NCBI RefSeq assembly: GCF_900114475.1
Contig: NZ_FOTE01000018.1
Span: forward strand, 44,030-108,029
DNA: 64,000 nt
Reading direction: 5' to 3'
Origin: Paenibacillus sp. 1_12
Lineage (GTDB): Bacteria; Bacillota; Bacilli; Paenibacillales; NBRC-103111
The notes beneath the pieces are model-generated. The model saw only the letters and a program-made list of their open reading frames with translations, searched no databases and was not told the DNA's origin. A program made the translations under genes and the position numbers. Of the stretch, positions 45,388 to 54,388 are shown one piece after another; within the stretch, counting starts at the first letter, position 1; the number at the start of each line of letters is the position of its first letter.

Positions 45388-46236
45388 TTGATTACATCTG
45401 TACACAATCCGCGAGTCAAAGCGTGGACACAGCTGCTGGACAAAAAAGGACGGGATCAGCAGCAGCAATATATGATCGAAGGCGTACATCTGGTGCAGGA
45501 AGCATTGGCTTCCGGTGTCAAGATGGATACGCTCGTATACGCGGAGGAGCGGCAGCACGCGCTGCCCTCGAATTTATTGAATAACGCTGTCAGCGCCGGG
45601 GTGGAATGTATTGCCGTCAGCGATGCGGTTTTAAGTAAATGTGTGGACACGCAAACGCCACAAGCCGTATTTGCTGTGCTGCCAAAGTTGAGCTGGAGAC
45701 CCCAGGATTTGCTTCAGCCCTACGAGAGTGATAGGGAAGCTGGACAAGATACGAAGCATATAACCACTGCCGCGGCTTTAGTACCGAGCCTTGTTGTAGT
45801 TATCGACGGCGTGCAGGACCCAGGCAATCTGGGCACGATTATTCGCAGCGCGGATGCTGTAGGTGCTACCGGAGTCTTACTGGGGAAGGGCACCGTGGAT
45901 TTATATAATCCGAAAACCGTACGTTCCACGATGGGCTCGATATTCCATTTACCGATCGCTTCAGGCGATTTGGTAGAATGGCTGCCTTCAGCCGCTTCGC
46001 AAGGGGTTGCTATTGTGACAACCAGCCTACAGGCAACAGCAAGCTGCTATGATTTCGACTTTTCCCGTCCGGTCTGGTTCGTTATAGGTAACGAAGGTCA
46101 GGGAGTATCTCCCCAGGTATCCAGTCTGGCGACAGAGCGTATCCGGATTCCCATGCAGGGTCAAGCTGAGTCGCTGAATGCGGCGATGGCAGCGACAGTT
46201 GTGCTTTTTGAAGCGATGAGGCAAAGGGGTTTGTAA
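45388..46236 (+). CDS. TrmH/SpoU-family RNA 2'-O-methyltransferase
   Basis: 282 residues. An N-terminal substrate-binding domain (SVHNPRVKAW... QYMIEGVHLVQEAL) and the SpoU knot with motif 1 DGVQDPGNLGTIIRSADAVG, motif 2 FVIGNEGQGVS and motif 3 IPMQGQAESLNAAMA. It methylates the ribose of an rRNA or tRNA nucleotide using SAM; the YsgA-like group target is unsettled. Start is TTG with GAGGAG upstream. The gene ends right where a foreign, AT-rich TnsD-like remnant begins. Confidence 0.93.
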   Translation: MITSVHNPRVKAWTQLLDKKGRDQQQQYMIEGVHLVQEALASGVKMDTLVYAEERQHALPSNLLNNAVSAGVECIAVSDAVLSKCVDTQTPQAVFAVLPKLSWRPQDLLQPYESDREAGQDTKHITTAAALVPSLVVVIDGVQDPGNLGTIIRSADAVGATGVLLGKGTVDLYNPKTVRSTMGSIFHLPIASGDLVEWLPSAASQGVAIVTTSLQATASCYDFDFSRPVWFVIGNEGQGVSPQVSSLATERIRIPMQGQAESLNAAMAATVVLFEAMRQRGL

Positions 46237-46239
46237 TTC

Positions 46240-47168
46240 ATTTATTTTGTTATTTAAATCAAGAAGATAAATCAAAACAAACACTAAGATGTGATGCACC
46301 TTGGTGTAAAAGTTTTGGAGTAGAAGGGAAATTGCTTTCAACCACAACAAAGAATGCCCAGAGATATGGTCAAAGCCTAAAGCGTTATTTAATCTGTCCG
46401 GATTGTGGTTGTGAATATGCCATAGACTCTAACAAAAAATTACTTGAAAGGACGTATTTTATAAAGGGATTTGAGGTGCTTTCAAATTTTAACATTGCTA
46501 ATTTAACTTGGCCAGAAAGGGAAAGAGTATTTGGGCTAAAGCGAAATAGGATCCTCCGAATCATTGCATATTTTTCCTCAAGGGGGAAAAATGCGGATAT
46601 TGCTAAATATACTGAAAAGGATATAGATGAGACAAAAATTGATAAAATTATTGAAAACATTAAAGCAGGTACAAAAATTTATGAAATTCAACATTGGGAA
46701 TGTTGGGGAAATGATGAATACTATTTATTACATAGGTATCATTCAAGAGTGATCTTAGCTTATATTGCTAATAACTATTCTATATCACCAACGATAGAAC
46801 AAGACAAAGATTTGGCTGGTATTATTGAAAATGTTTGTAGTGAATTATTGGAATCTGATGGAGACATAACATTGACGACGGTTTCAATGAAAATTGGTTG
46901 CAGCGCTACAACAATTCGGTGCAAAGGATGCTCCTCAATAATTAACAGATATAGAGAACAACAACAAATGAAACGTAGACATTCTCTAATTTTAAGAATA
47001 AAGCATTCCGTTAATGAATTTTTCAATCGGCATAAGGACGAAATGATTTATTTAAAGAATCTTTTCGAAAATCTCGAAGTATGTAGAGAAACAATCAGGA
47101 GGATTTCCCCAGATTTATGTAAACAAATCGATCGAAGAAGGGAAGAATGGAATCAAAGAATAAAATGA
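46240..47168 (+). pseudogene. 5'-truncated TnsD/TniQ-like transposition protein
   Basis: An open frame from inside the trmH 3' end to 47168; it has no ATG, and the first usable start (TTG 46332) would cut a zinc ribbon in half. In frame upstream lies CDAPWC, followed by CPDCGC (C-x4-C then C-x2-C-x-C), a Tn7 TnsD-type zinc site, then two helix-turn-helix-like regions (about 150-230 of the TTG form: SNFNIANLTWPERERVFGLK and later ITLTTVSMKIGCSATTIR). TnsD chooses the target site for Tn7-like transposons. Its N-terminal half is missing. Base composition is much more AT-rich than the neighbours, a sign of transfer. Confidence 0.6.
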
Positions 47169-47305
47169 GAGATAATGTAAAGTGTAATACGCTAGGTCCA
47201 AGTCTGAATTGGCTTGATCTATATCACGAACAAATATTTTCTGACTTACCACAAGCATTCTTACAAGTCGAACGACTGCGGCCGCGGCGACTCTTCACTG
47301 AATAA
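47165..47305 (+). CDS. 46-residue ORF overlapping the TnsD-like end
   Basis: ATG 47165 overlaps the TGA of the previous frame (ATGA), a classic coupling arrangement. It encodes 46 residues (start MRDNVKCNTLGPSLNWLD) ending in a basic RLRPRRLFTE. I do not recognise it. It may be the cut 5' end of the next transposon gene; the sequence composition changes near 47270. Confidence 0.35.
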   Translation: MRDNVKCNTLGPSLNWLDLYHEQIFSDLPQAFLQVERLRPRRLFTE

Positions 47306-47445
47306 TTTTGGATCTTAGCTCTATTGGTTGGGTACACAAGTATGAATAGACTACCATCCTTCCCACTGATTATTTTGAGAAGGCAAGGTTTATCTAACTA
47401 CCTTTTTTTATCAAGGCCCGATAATCATCATTAAAGGTAAAGCTT

Positions 47446-47775
47446 TTGAAGGAAGTAAATGCGGAGCTCGTTCAGCAAAAGCAGACTCTTGAGACGCTGG
47501 ATAGCAATTTGACAGCTCTTCGTCAGCAAAAGGATGAATTAACACACCGATCCAATAATAAGAAGACAGAACATGCTACGGAAAAGGCATTCTACGAACA
47601 GGTGATAATGGTCATTCCAGAAGATTTGCGAAATCTGCAGCAGCTTGAACTGCGGATCCGAACAGAGGAAGAACTCAAAAAGTTGCTCGATGTAGAATGG
47701 AAGAAGGCGCAGCAGCAACATCAAGAGTGTAATAAGCGGTACGTAAAGGCTGTGGCTGTTTGTGACGTTGGACCC
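47446..47775 (+). pseudogene. SbcC coiled-coil fragment
   Basis: About 110 codons of heptad-rich helix (LVQQKQTLETLDSNLTALRQ... LRNLQQLELRIRTEEELKKL) resembling an inner arm of the SbcC nuclease ATPase. No Walker or hook motif is present. The frame runs on past 47775 but into unrelated GC-rich DNA belonging to another gene in a different frame, so the 148-codon ORF is an artefact of fusion. Confidence 0.55.
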
Positions 47776-47778
47776 CAT

Positions 47779-48391
47779 GAGCTACCTGCCGATCTATCTG
47801 TGCCACGCCACGCTCAAGCCGCGGGAATTCTACGGAGGCCTGCTGGAGGCACTGGGCGTCGAACCGGTCGACACGGTATCCAAGGCTCGTAAGCTATGGT
47901 AGGAGACGGTGAAAAGCCGTTGTGTACCGGGAGAACGAACGATTGTGCCGATCATTGATGAAGCCCATGAGATGAGCGAAGAGATGCTGCTGGAGCTGCG
48001 ATTCGCGCTGAACACCAACATCGATTCTACCCTGCTGTTTCCCTTGATTCTGGTGGGTCAGCCCGAGTTGCGCAAGCTGCTGCGGCTCAAAAAGTACGAA
48101 GCGACGGTGCAGCGCATCGGGCTGCAATACCACCTGGGTCCGATGAGCAAGGAAGAAACCAGCGCGTATGTCCGGCACCACATGAGCGTCAGCCAAACCC
48201 AGAAGCCGGTATTTGCCGAAAGAGCCCTTCATCGGCTGTTTGCGGCAAGCCAAGGTTTGCCCCGCGTGGTCAACCAGATCGGCAACCAGATTCTGTTGGA
48301 CGCCACGGCTCGCAATCTGGAGGTGATTGAGGAAGCCGATGTGGTCCGGGTGCTGGCGGATATGGACCGGCAGCGCGGCGTTACGAGTTAA
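47779..48391 (+). pseudogene. Transposition-helper AAA ATPase remnant (ExeA/TniB type)
   Basis: From about 47779 one frame reads YLPIYLCHATLKPREFYGGL, then TAG after KLW (47897-47899), then continues as an AAA ATPase: Walker B TIVPIIDEAHEMSEE, sensor LILVGQPELRKLL, and the C-terminal end with LPRVVNQI. Walker A and the N-terminus are missing because the SbcC fragment is joined on. The frame after the TAG (47909 on) is open to 48391. Such ATPases accompany rve transposases in insertion elements. GC content is higher than the flank, so it came from a different source than the SbcC fragment. It cannot encode a working protein. Confidence 0.7.
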
Positions 48392-48656
48392 CCTCTCCGT
48401 ATCCCCATCATCCCCAACGATTGGCGGATGCTGCTCGTATTCACAACGAGTGGCATCTGCTTTTTGCTTGCTTGTTTGGCTGGCGGTACATGTCTCACGC
48501 TGTTGGCGGGTTGTCACTCGGCTTCTACCGCCATTGTCGTTGATTTCTAAGCCGTCATTTTACGTGAGCGGCAACATCATGCTAAATTCGCAACACTCAA
48601 GTAAATCAGAAAGGATCTAATACCGGGGGAAGGGGAGCCCTTTCTCCGAAAGGGCG
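48392..48656. other. Intergenic, probable insertion-element end
   Basis: 265 bases after the AAA remnant with no gene. The stretch around 48555-48600 is near where an element end should lie, but no matching opposite end is visible. Confidence 0.3.
48637..48655 (-). terminator. Hairpin after the AraC gene
   Basis: GCCCTTTC-TCC-GAAAGGGC, perfect 8-bp stem one base past the AraC stop codon. It lacks a T-tract on the minus strand, so termination is less certain. Confidence 0.5.
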
Positions 48657-49571
48657 TCATCTACAGCTTGAGGGTCCTGAATTTCTCCTGAATTCGTTAG
48701 GACTCAGGCCTGCAATCGCTTTGAACACCTTGCTGAAATAATACGGATCGGAGAAGCCGACTTGCCCGGCTATGTGGGCTATGGACTGGGAGGAGCTGTC
48801 CAGCAAATACTTGGCCCGCTCTACCCGCAGCTCGCGAATGTAGGACTGCATCGAAATGCCCGCATATTTCTTGAACAGCTGGCACAAGTACACGTAGTTG
48901 TGATGGAACTGCTTCTCCAGCGTATCCCGTGTCAGCGATCTGTAGTAATATTCGTCCAGGTAGCGGACGATTGCCCGGTATGTGGCAAAGGAAGCGGGAA
49001 TAACTCTTCCCGTGACGCTTTGCTCCAGAAACTGCCCCGCCAATTTGCTCAAGATTTGCCCAAGTAGTAAGGTCGAGTTGAACCGGAAGAAGCCCCGTGG
49101 GTCGTTCTGGTAGTCCAGCAATTGCTCGAACAGGCTTAATATTTCGTAACGGCGCTCCAATACATGCCGACGGGGAATCCAAAGTGGGTCGTGAGCAATG
49201 AATTCAGAAGTGCGCAGATCCTGCCGGTGCAGCTGTCCGGATTTTAGCTCCTCTGCTAAATGCCCTCCATCCTCCACAGAGCGCAGGCTCGGGTCGGCTG
49301 TGAACTGTGCCCAGAAAAACCCTGCGCTGTCCGGGACCTCCCTCCACATCGTATGTGTCTCCCAGGGCTGCAGCAAATACCATTCCCCCGATAGCAGCTC
49401 CAGCTTATTTAATCCGACCTGCAAATAAATCGGCCCCTCAAACACGATAAGCAGCTCAAAAAAAGGATTGCAATGCTCATTGTGGTTGAAGGCAAACAAC
49501 GAGCCCAAATACCGTTTGGCCCATTTGACATCCAGTCTTGCCAAGCGCGACAAGGCGAATAGCTCCGGCAT
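48657..49571 (-). CDS. AraC-family regulator with cupin domain
   Basis: 304 residues. An N-terminal cupin sugar-binding region (FFELLIVFEGPIYLQVG... LSGEWYLLQPWETH) and a C-terminal pair of helix-turn-helices (about 200-300: LFKKYAGISMQSYIRELRVERAKYLL; IAHIAGQVGFSDPYYFSKVFK). It starts 179 bases from the divergent oligogalacturonate lyase gene, which it probably activates in response to a pectin-derived sugar. I choose ATG 49571 with GAGAGG 6 bases before it; an in-frame ATG 18 bases further upstream lacks a site. Confidence 0.92.
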   Translation of the reverse strand: MPELFALSRLARLDVKWAKRYLGSLFAFNHNEHCNPFFELLIVFEGPIYLQVGLNKLELLSGEWYLLQPWETHTMWREVPDSAGFFWAQFTADPSLRSVEDGGHLAEELKSGQLHRQDLRTSEFIAHDPLWIPRRHVLERRYEILSLFEQLLDYQNDPRGFFRFNSTLLLGQILSKLAGQFLEQSVTGRVIPASFATYRAIVRYLDEYYYRSLTRDTLEKQFHHNYVYLCQLFKKYAGISMQSYIRELRVERAKYLLDSSSQSIAHIAGQVGFSDPYYFSKVFKAIAGLSPNEFRRNSGPSSCR

Positions 49572-49750
49572 CCTGCACCTCTCATTCACGATTTTTCTTC
49601 ATTATATCAAAAACTGAATAAATGATGGGAGTAAAAACGAAAGGCAGTCCATTTCAACCAACCAAGGAACACTCTATAGTAAGGGTACCCAATGCTTGCA
49701 GCGGATTACCGTAATCGGCAGAAGCGGGATAAGAGAGGGAGGGGATTGAC

Positions 49751-50890
49751 ATGGGCAAAGGAAAGATCTGGGCGCCGGAATGGAGCACGTATAATGATAT
49801 GGACACCGGCGTGCCAGTGACGCAATTGACGAATTACAAGGGGCATAGCCATCACCTGTATTTCACCAACAATGGCTGGTATGACCAAGGCAATAAGCTG
49901 GTATTCGGCTCGGACCGCGGGAACCGCTCCGACCTGTTCTCGATTGACTTGCGTAATGGAGAGATCACACAGTTGACGGACACGGGGGACAACATCGACA
50001 ACTTGACGGCTTGCCTTAATCCGCGGCGCAGGGAAGCTTATTTCTGGCAGGGACGCAAGATTATGGCCATCGACTTGGACAGCTTAAACGAACGGGTTCT
50101 GTACGAACGGCCGGAGCAGTTCCGGGGACACATCATGAATGTGACCGCTGATGGCAAGTATGTATGCACCAGCATTCATGAGCAGCTGCCCGCCCATCTG
50201 AAGCTGGACCGCACGAAATCGGCGGACTACCCTAATAAGGAAACCTTCGAGCATCAGCCCATCAGCCGGATCATCCGCATTTCCACGGATAGCGGTGCAA
50301 CTGATATTATCTACGAGAATCAGGTCTTTCTCGCTCACGTCAATACTTCGCCAACCCAGGCCCACTTGCTGACCTTTTGTCACGAGGGGCCGTGGAACCG
50401 GGTAGAAAACCGGATTTGGGGACTGAATATGGACACCGGGCACACCTGGATGATCCGCCCGCGTACTACGCCCGAAGAAACCATTGGTCATGAGTATTGG
50501 CATGCCGATGGGCTAAGCATCGGCTATCACGGCTCACGCGGAGGAGAGAGATTCTTTGGCAAGGTCCGCTACGATAATACGGGGATGGAGGAAGAGAGCT
50601 TTCCGTTTCGTAACGGGCATGTTCATTCCAACGATTTTGAGCTGATCGTAGGCGACGGACAGGCGGGAACGTCGGTCAGGCTTTGGCAGAGAACGGGCAA
50701 AGACTTCTCCGGGCCGCGCACCTTATGCGCCCACCGCGGCAGCTGCCATGTGCAGAAGCTGCATATTCATCCGCGGTTCGACGCTGCCGGCGGCAAGGTG
50801 CTGTTTACCAGTGACATGTCCGGGTACGGCAATCTGTATTTGGCCCAGGTGCCCGATTTCAGCTCACTGCCGGAGACGGTGGAGGGGTAG
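49751..50890 (+). CDS. ogl: Oligogalacturonate lyase (PL22)
   Basis: 379 residues forming a seven-bladed propeller as in PL22. Recognised by early GVPVTQLTNYKGHSHHLYFT, blade motifs such as FSIDLRNGEITQLTD, LTFCHEGPWNRVENRIWGL, HEYWHADGLSIGYHG, and the metal-side HIHPRFD near the end. The enzyme cleaves unsaturated digalacturonate or short oligogalacturonides by beta-elimination in the cytoplasm, releasing 5-keto-4-deoxyuronate. There is no signal peptide, as expected. Next to the AraC regulator; an importer cassette and another ogl-like remnant lie downstream. Confidence 0.92.
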   Translation: MGKGKIWAPEWSTYNDMDTGVPVTQLTNYKGHSHHLYFTNNGWYDQGNKLVFGSDRGNRSDLFSIDLRNGEITQLTDTGDNIDNLTACLNPRRREAYFWQGRKIMAIDLDSLNERVLYERPEQFRGHIMNVTADGKYVCTSIHEQLPAHLKLDRTKSADYPNKETFEHQPISRIIRISTDSGATDIIYENQVFLAHVNTSPTQAHLLTFCHEGPWNRVENRIWGLNMDTGHTWMIRPRTTPEETIGHEYWHADGLSIGYHGSRGGERFFGKVRYDNTGMEEESFPFRNGHVHSNDFELIVGDGQAGTSVRLWQRTGKDFSGPRTLCAHRGSCHVQKLHIHPRFDAAGGKVLFTSDMSGYGNLYLAQVPDFSSLPETVEG

Positions 50891-51009
50891 CTGCTTGGAA
50901 CTAAGACTTTGCATGTGGCATTCCTCGGGCAGTAAAATGGGTATCAGTCATGAGCTAATATGGCGTAAGCGAGCATGCAGCTTTACCGGAGCGCAGGGTT
51001 TCATACTAG

Positions 51010-51193
51010 GAGGGATTCATCGCCAAATATGATCCATCAGATTAAGCAAAAAATTGGAGGCCGTTGCCAAGATGATAGTCGGCGACAGCCGATGGAGTCT
51101 TTCGATGAGTTTGTGACCATGTGGAAGAAGCAAGGCGGCGATAAGATTATCAAGGAAGCTACCGAATGGTATAACAAGAACGGCAAGAAATAA
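51010..51193 (+). pseudogene. Binding-protein C-terminal remnant
   Basis: The last 30 or so codons read SFDEFVTMWKKQGGDKIIKEA and WYNKNGKK, the typical end of LipO/LplA-type lipoproteins. Just before, the homology lies in another frame (LEAVAKMIVGDS), so one base has been lost near 51091. There is no start or N-terminus. The 119 bases between ogl and this remnant hold nothing I recognise. Confidence 0.65.
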
Positions 51194-51325
51194 TCGGCAG
51201 GTTGAAGGTTCATTCCGAAGCGTCCAGATGCTATCCCTTGCATAGGCTAATACGCTTATTGTCATGGGATTGCTGCTGGCGCATTCGGTTGATCCATATA
51301 TTAAGGCAAAAAGGGGCGCGGATTA
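51194..51325. other. Short intergenic region before the xylanase
   Basis: 132 bases. AAAGGGG at about 51310 serves the xylanase start. A short frame with a hydrophobic piece (MGLLLAH) is present but has no support. Confidence 0.4.
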
Positions 51326-54300
51326 ATGAGAAGGCTTACAGCATTTATTTTAGCGGTTATTTTAAGTGTGATTCCGTTTTCTTCCTTTTTTGGCGGTGTT
51401 GCATCTGCCAACAGCAGCATCGTGAGACAACTGATATTTGATGACCGGGAAACTTTTGAGGTTAATCATGATTTTGTTATGGGCGGTGCATACAAGGCTG
51501 AGTATGTATCGCTTTCGACAGAGGTGGATCACACAACCGGTGAAGGCAAGAGCCTCAGAATGGGAAATCGCACAGCTTCTTATCACAGGGTTAAGCTGGA
51601 GAATATTTTCTTGGAGTCGGATCTGGGCAATAAATTTACGGTTGTGGCCTGGGTTTACTCCAAGGATGAGGCTGCTACCGGCGTATCAATAGGAGCTTAT
51701 GGGGCAATAGGCACAGCATATGCAACTTCGCCCGCAACTTACGCTGCAGTTGATGTGCCGCCGAATACCTGGACCAAGCTTGTGATGGAATATGAGCATA
51801 AGAATGGGACCATTACTCAGCTTGGCATTGACCAAAGAGGCAGTGTCGGTACAAGCGCCGCCTCCACCTTGTTCATCGATGACATTACAATAACCAAAAC
51901 AACCAAAACCGAAGGACTTCTTCCCTTCGAGACGAGGGTTACAAAAGAAGGCAGAAGGCCGATCCCGGTTGTTGCGGACACGGGAAAAGGTTATGAGAAT
52001 TTAATTTTCTATGACAGAGAGTTTAATGATGATTCAAAGACGGACCCCGAAACCCAATTTAATAAGCTTCCTCCGGGGAGGGTCGTCAAGAACCAGAGCG
52101 ACTTGATTAGCGCCAGCGTCACAGGTTCGCAATACGGCCAACTGGATATCGTCCCGGTAACGGAAATGCCCTTTACTACCGCGTGGCAAGCCGATGTCAT
52201 TTCGGCTCCGGAAAATCCGTGGAACTATCAGCTTGTATTGGACAACATGACGGAGGGCACTGATTATACAGCCGGAGACAATATGCTGCTGGTGTTTTAT
52301 ATGAGAACACTGGAAACTTCTAAGGAAGACGGCACAGGCATGGTGCAGACTATCGTAGAGATGGATCAACCGCCAAATTCGAAAGCGCTTGCAGAAAATG
52401 TGGTAACCCTTGCGGGGCAAGGATGGCTCAAGGTATATCTGCCGTTTATAGCCAAGGCTGGGTATCCACGCTTATGCATTCGCTTGGGGTATCACCTGCA
52501 AACCGTACAATTCGGCGGGTATGAGCTGATAAATTATGAAAATCAGGTTGCGTTTGACAAGCTGCCGTCCTCCTCCATTATGAAAAGAAGTGATGGACGA
52601 GGCGTATTCAGCAAGGATAAAGCATGGCGCATAGATGCATGGGACAGAATTGAGCAGAACAGAAAGGGTGATATCAACATCGTTGTAAATGATCAAAACG
52701 GAAACCCGGTTGAGGGCGCTCAGGTAGACGTGAATATGGTCGAGCATGAATTTAAATGGGGATCAGCGATTAACGCTAAACTGTTGGCCAATGATCTGAG
52801 AGCTGTACGGGCAAGGGCTGCAGTAGCCGCCCTGTTTAACTCGGCTGTTCTGGAAACTGAGCATAAATGGGTGCCGTATGAGAATGATCCACAGAAAGCC
52901 GCAGACCTTGTGGACGCAGCAGCATCATTAGGGCTTAAGAGCTTAAGGGGCCATGCACTAATATGGGACAGAAGCTTCCCCAACGGTTGGACACCCAACT
53001 CGTCCATACCTCAGGATATGGCGGAGATGCTGGCGCAAGACGACAGAACTGGATTGGAAGCCAGGATTAGAGGACATTTCCAGAGTATTCTTCAATCGGC
53101 GCCCCATGTGATTGATGAATGGGATGTACTTAACGAAACACTGTCCAACAGGGCCATGCGCGAAAAATACGGCAACATTATAATTAAGGATTGGTTTCAA
53201 TGGGCAAGGGAATATGCTCCTCAGGCGAAGCTGTATTTAAACGAGACGGGGATTATCGGCTTGAATCCGTCCAAGGTGTCCGCACTAAAAGCCGTGCTGG
53301 ATTCAATGGTGGATAACCAGGTTGAATTTGACGGAATCGGTATTCAGAGTCATATTGGAGACAATTACACGGACATAGAAGATGTGTATGCCGATCTCAT
53401 GGAGTTTGCTGCATATGGAAAAGAAATGAAAATCACCGAATTCGATATGGGAGCTGGAATTAGCAAGGACAGGGAGTATGAATCCAGCTTTACCCGAGAT
53501 ATGATGATCCTGTCGTTTAGCATTGAGAATATAAACGGATTTTACATGTGGGGCTTTCACAGCGGCATGCATTGGCTGAAAAATGCTTCAATTCTGAACG
53601 ATGACTGGACGCTCAAAGCATCCGGAGAGCAGTATCTTGATCTGGTATACAACAAGTGGTGGACGCAGGAAAGCGGCCAAACCGGCACGGACGGCAAATT
53701 CACCACCAGGGGATATTACGGCCAATATGATATCACCGCAACCGCACTGGGCCAAACCAAGACCGTTGAAGCAGACTTCTCTAAGGGCCAGAACAACACC
53801 ATCGTCATCACCCTGCCGGTCGAGCTTCCGCCAACCGAAGTAGTACTGGGAACGCCTGTTCTGAGAGTTGATTCAGTCGGTGATGCTCAGGTTGCTCTCA
53901 GTTGGGAACCCGCAATCGGGGCAACGGGGTACACCATCTATCAGAGTGTAACTGCCGGAGTTTACGGTGAAGAAGTGCAGTCGGTACAACAATCGGTATA
54001 CCAGTCGGTATATCAGTCGGTATATCAGTCGGTATATCATTACACCGTCACCGGACTCAGCAACGGCACAACGTATTATTTCACCGTAAAAGCCACCGGT
54101 GCGGATGGAAAGAACTCGTATTCCCATGTGGTGAGTGCGGTGCCCATCTCCGCCGTAGGCTACGTATTTGCTCCACCACCACAAGGTACTGATTCCGATA
54201 CAGACGAAACCGACAGTAGGAAAGACATTCATTCTCTGACCGTAGATGAGGAGGAAGCAGTGGCAGTGTTGCGAGATGCAGCCAATCAGGCACTGGTTCT

Positions 54301-54388
54301 TGATCTCAGCGGTTTGGGCGGTGAAGCCGGGCGGCAAATCGGTGGTGCAGCCCGCAGCAGTCATTCAAGCGGCCAGGGAAGCTGGTAA
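51326..54388 (+). CDS. GH10 xylanase with CBM and FN3 (frameshifted before SLH)
   Basis: 1020 residues as read. Signal peptide (cleavage near ASA, about 28), carbohydrate-binding-like beta domains (about 30-200 and 225-410), and a GH10 catalytic barrel (about 450-800) with the acid/base Glu in WDVLNET and the nucleophile Glu in KITEFD. An FN3 domain follows (about 835-940) holding a run of QSVY repeats. The frame ends at 54388, but an extra base near 54328-54333 has moved it: the other frame continues as PAAVIQAAREAGKPL and then three SLH repeats. So the intact enzyme would be surface-anchored. It cleaves internal beta-1,4 links of xylan. Confidence 0.92.
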   Translation: MRRLTAFILAVILSVIPFSSFFGGVASANSSIVRQLIFDDRETFEVNHDFVMGGAYKAEYVSLSTEVDHTTGEGKSLRMGNRTASYHRVKLENIFLESDLGNKFTVVAWVYSKDEAATGVSIGAYGAIGTAYATSPATYAAVDVPPNTWTKLVMEYEHKNGTITQLGIDQRGSVGTSAASTLFIDDITITKTTKTEGLLPFETRVTKEGRRPIPVVADTGKGYENLIFYDREFNDDSKTDPETQFNKLPPGRVVKNQSDLISASVTGSQYGQLDIVPVTEMPFTTAWQADVISAPENPWNYQLVLDNMTEGTDYTAGDNMLLVFYMRTLETSKEDGTGMVQTIVEMDQPPNSKALAENVVTLAGQGWLKVYLPFIAKAGYPRLCIRLGYHLQTVQFGGYELINYENQVAFDKLPSSSIMKRSDGRGVFSKDKAWRIDAWDRIEQNRKGDINIVVNDQNGNPVEGAQVDVNMVEHEFKWGSAINAKLLANDLRAVRARAAVAALFNSAVLETEHKWVPYENDPQKAADLVDAAASLGLKSLRGHALIWDRSFPNGWTPNSSIPQDMAEMLAQDDRTGLEARIRGHFQSILQSAPHVIDEWDVLNETLSNRAMREKYGNIIIKDWFQWAREYAPQAKLYLNETGIIGLNPSKVSALKAVLDSMVDNQVEFDGIGIQSHIGDNYTDIEDVYADLMEFAAYGKEMKITEFDMGAGISKDREYESSFTRDMMILSFSIENINGFYMWGFHSGMHWLKNASILNDDWTLKASGEQYLDLVYNKWWTQESGQTGTDGKFTTRGYYGQYDITATALGQTKTVEADFSKGQNNTIVITLPVELPPTEVVLGTPVLRVDSVGDAQVALSWEPAIGATGYTIYQSVTAGVYGEEVQSVQQSVYQSVYQSVYQSVYHYTVTGLSNGTTYYFTVKATGADGKNSYSHVVSAVPISAVGYVFAPPPQGTDSDTDETDSRKDIHSLTVDEEEAVAVLRDAANQALVLDLSGLGGEAGRQIGGAARSSHSSGQGSW
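54002..54040 (+). repeat. 12-bp tandem repeats inside the xylanase FN3 domain
   Basis: CAGTCGGTATAT repeats with slight variation give VQQSVYQSVYQSVYQSVYH in place of the single loop seen in other FN3 domains of the window. The repeat length is a multiple of three, so copy changes keep the frame. Confidence 0.85.
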
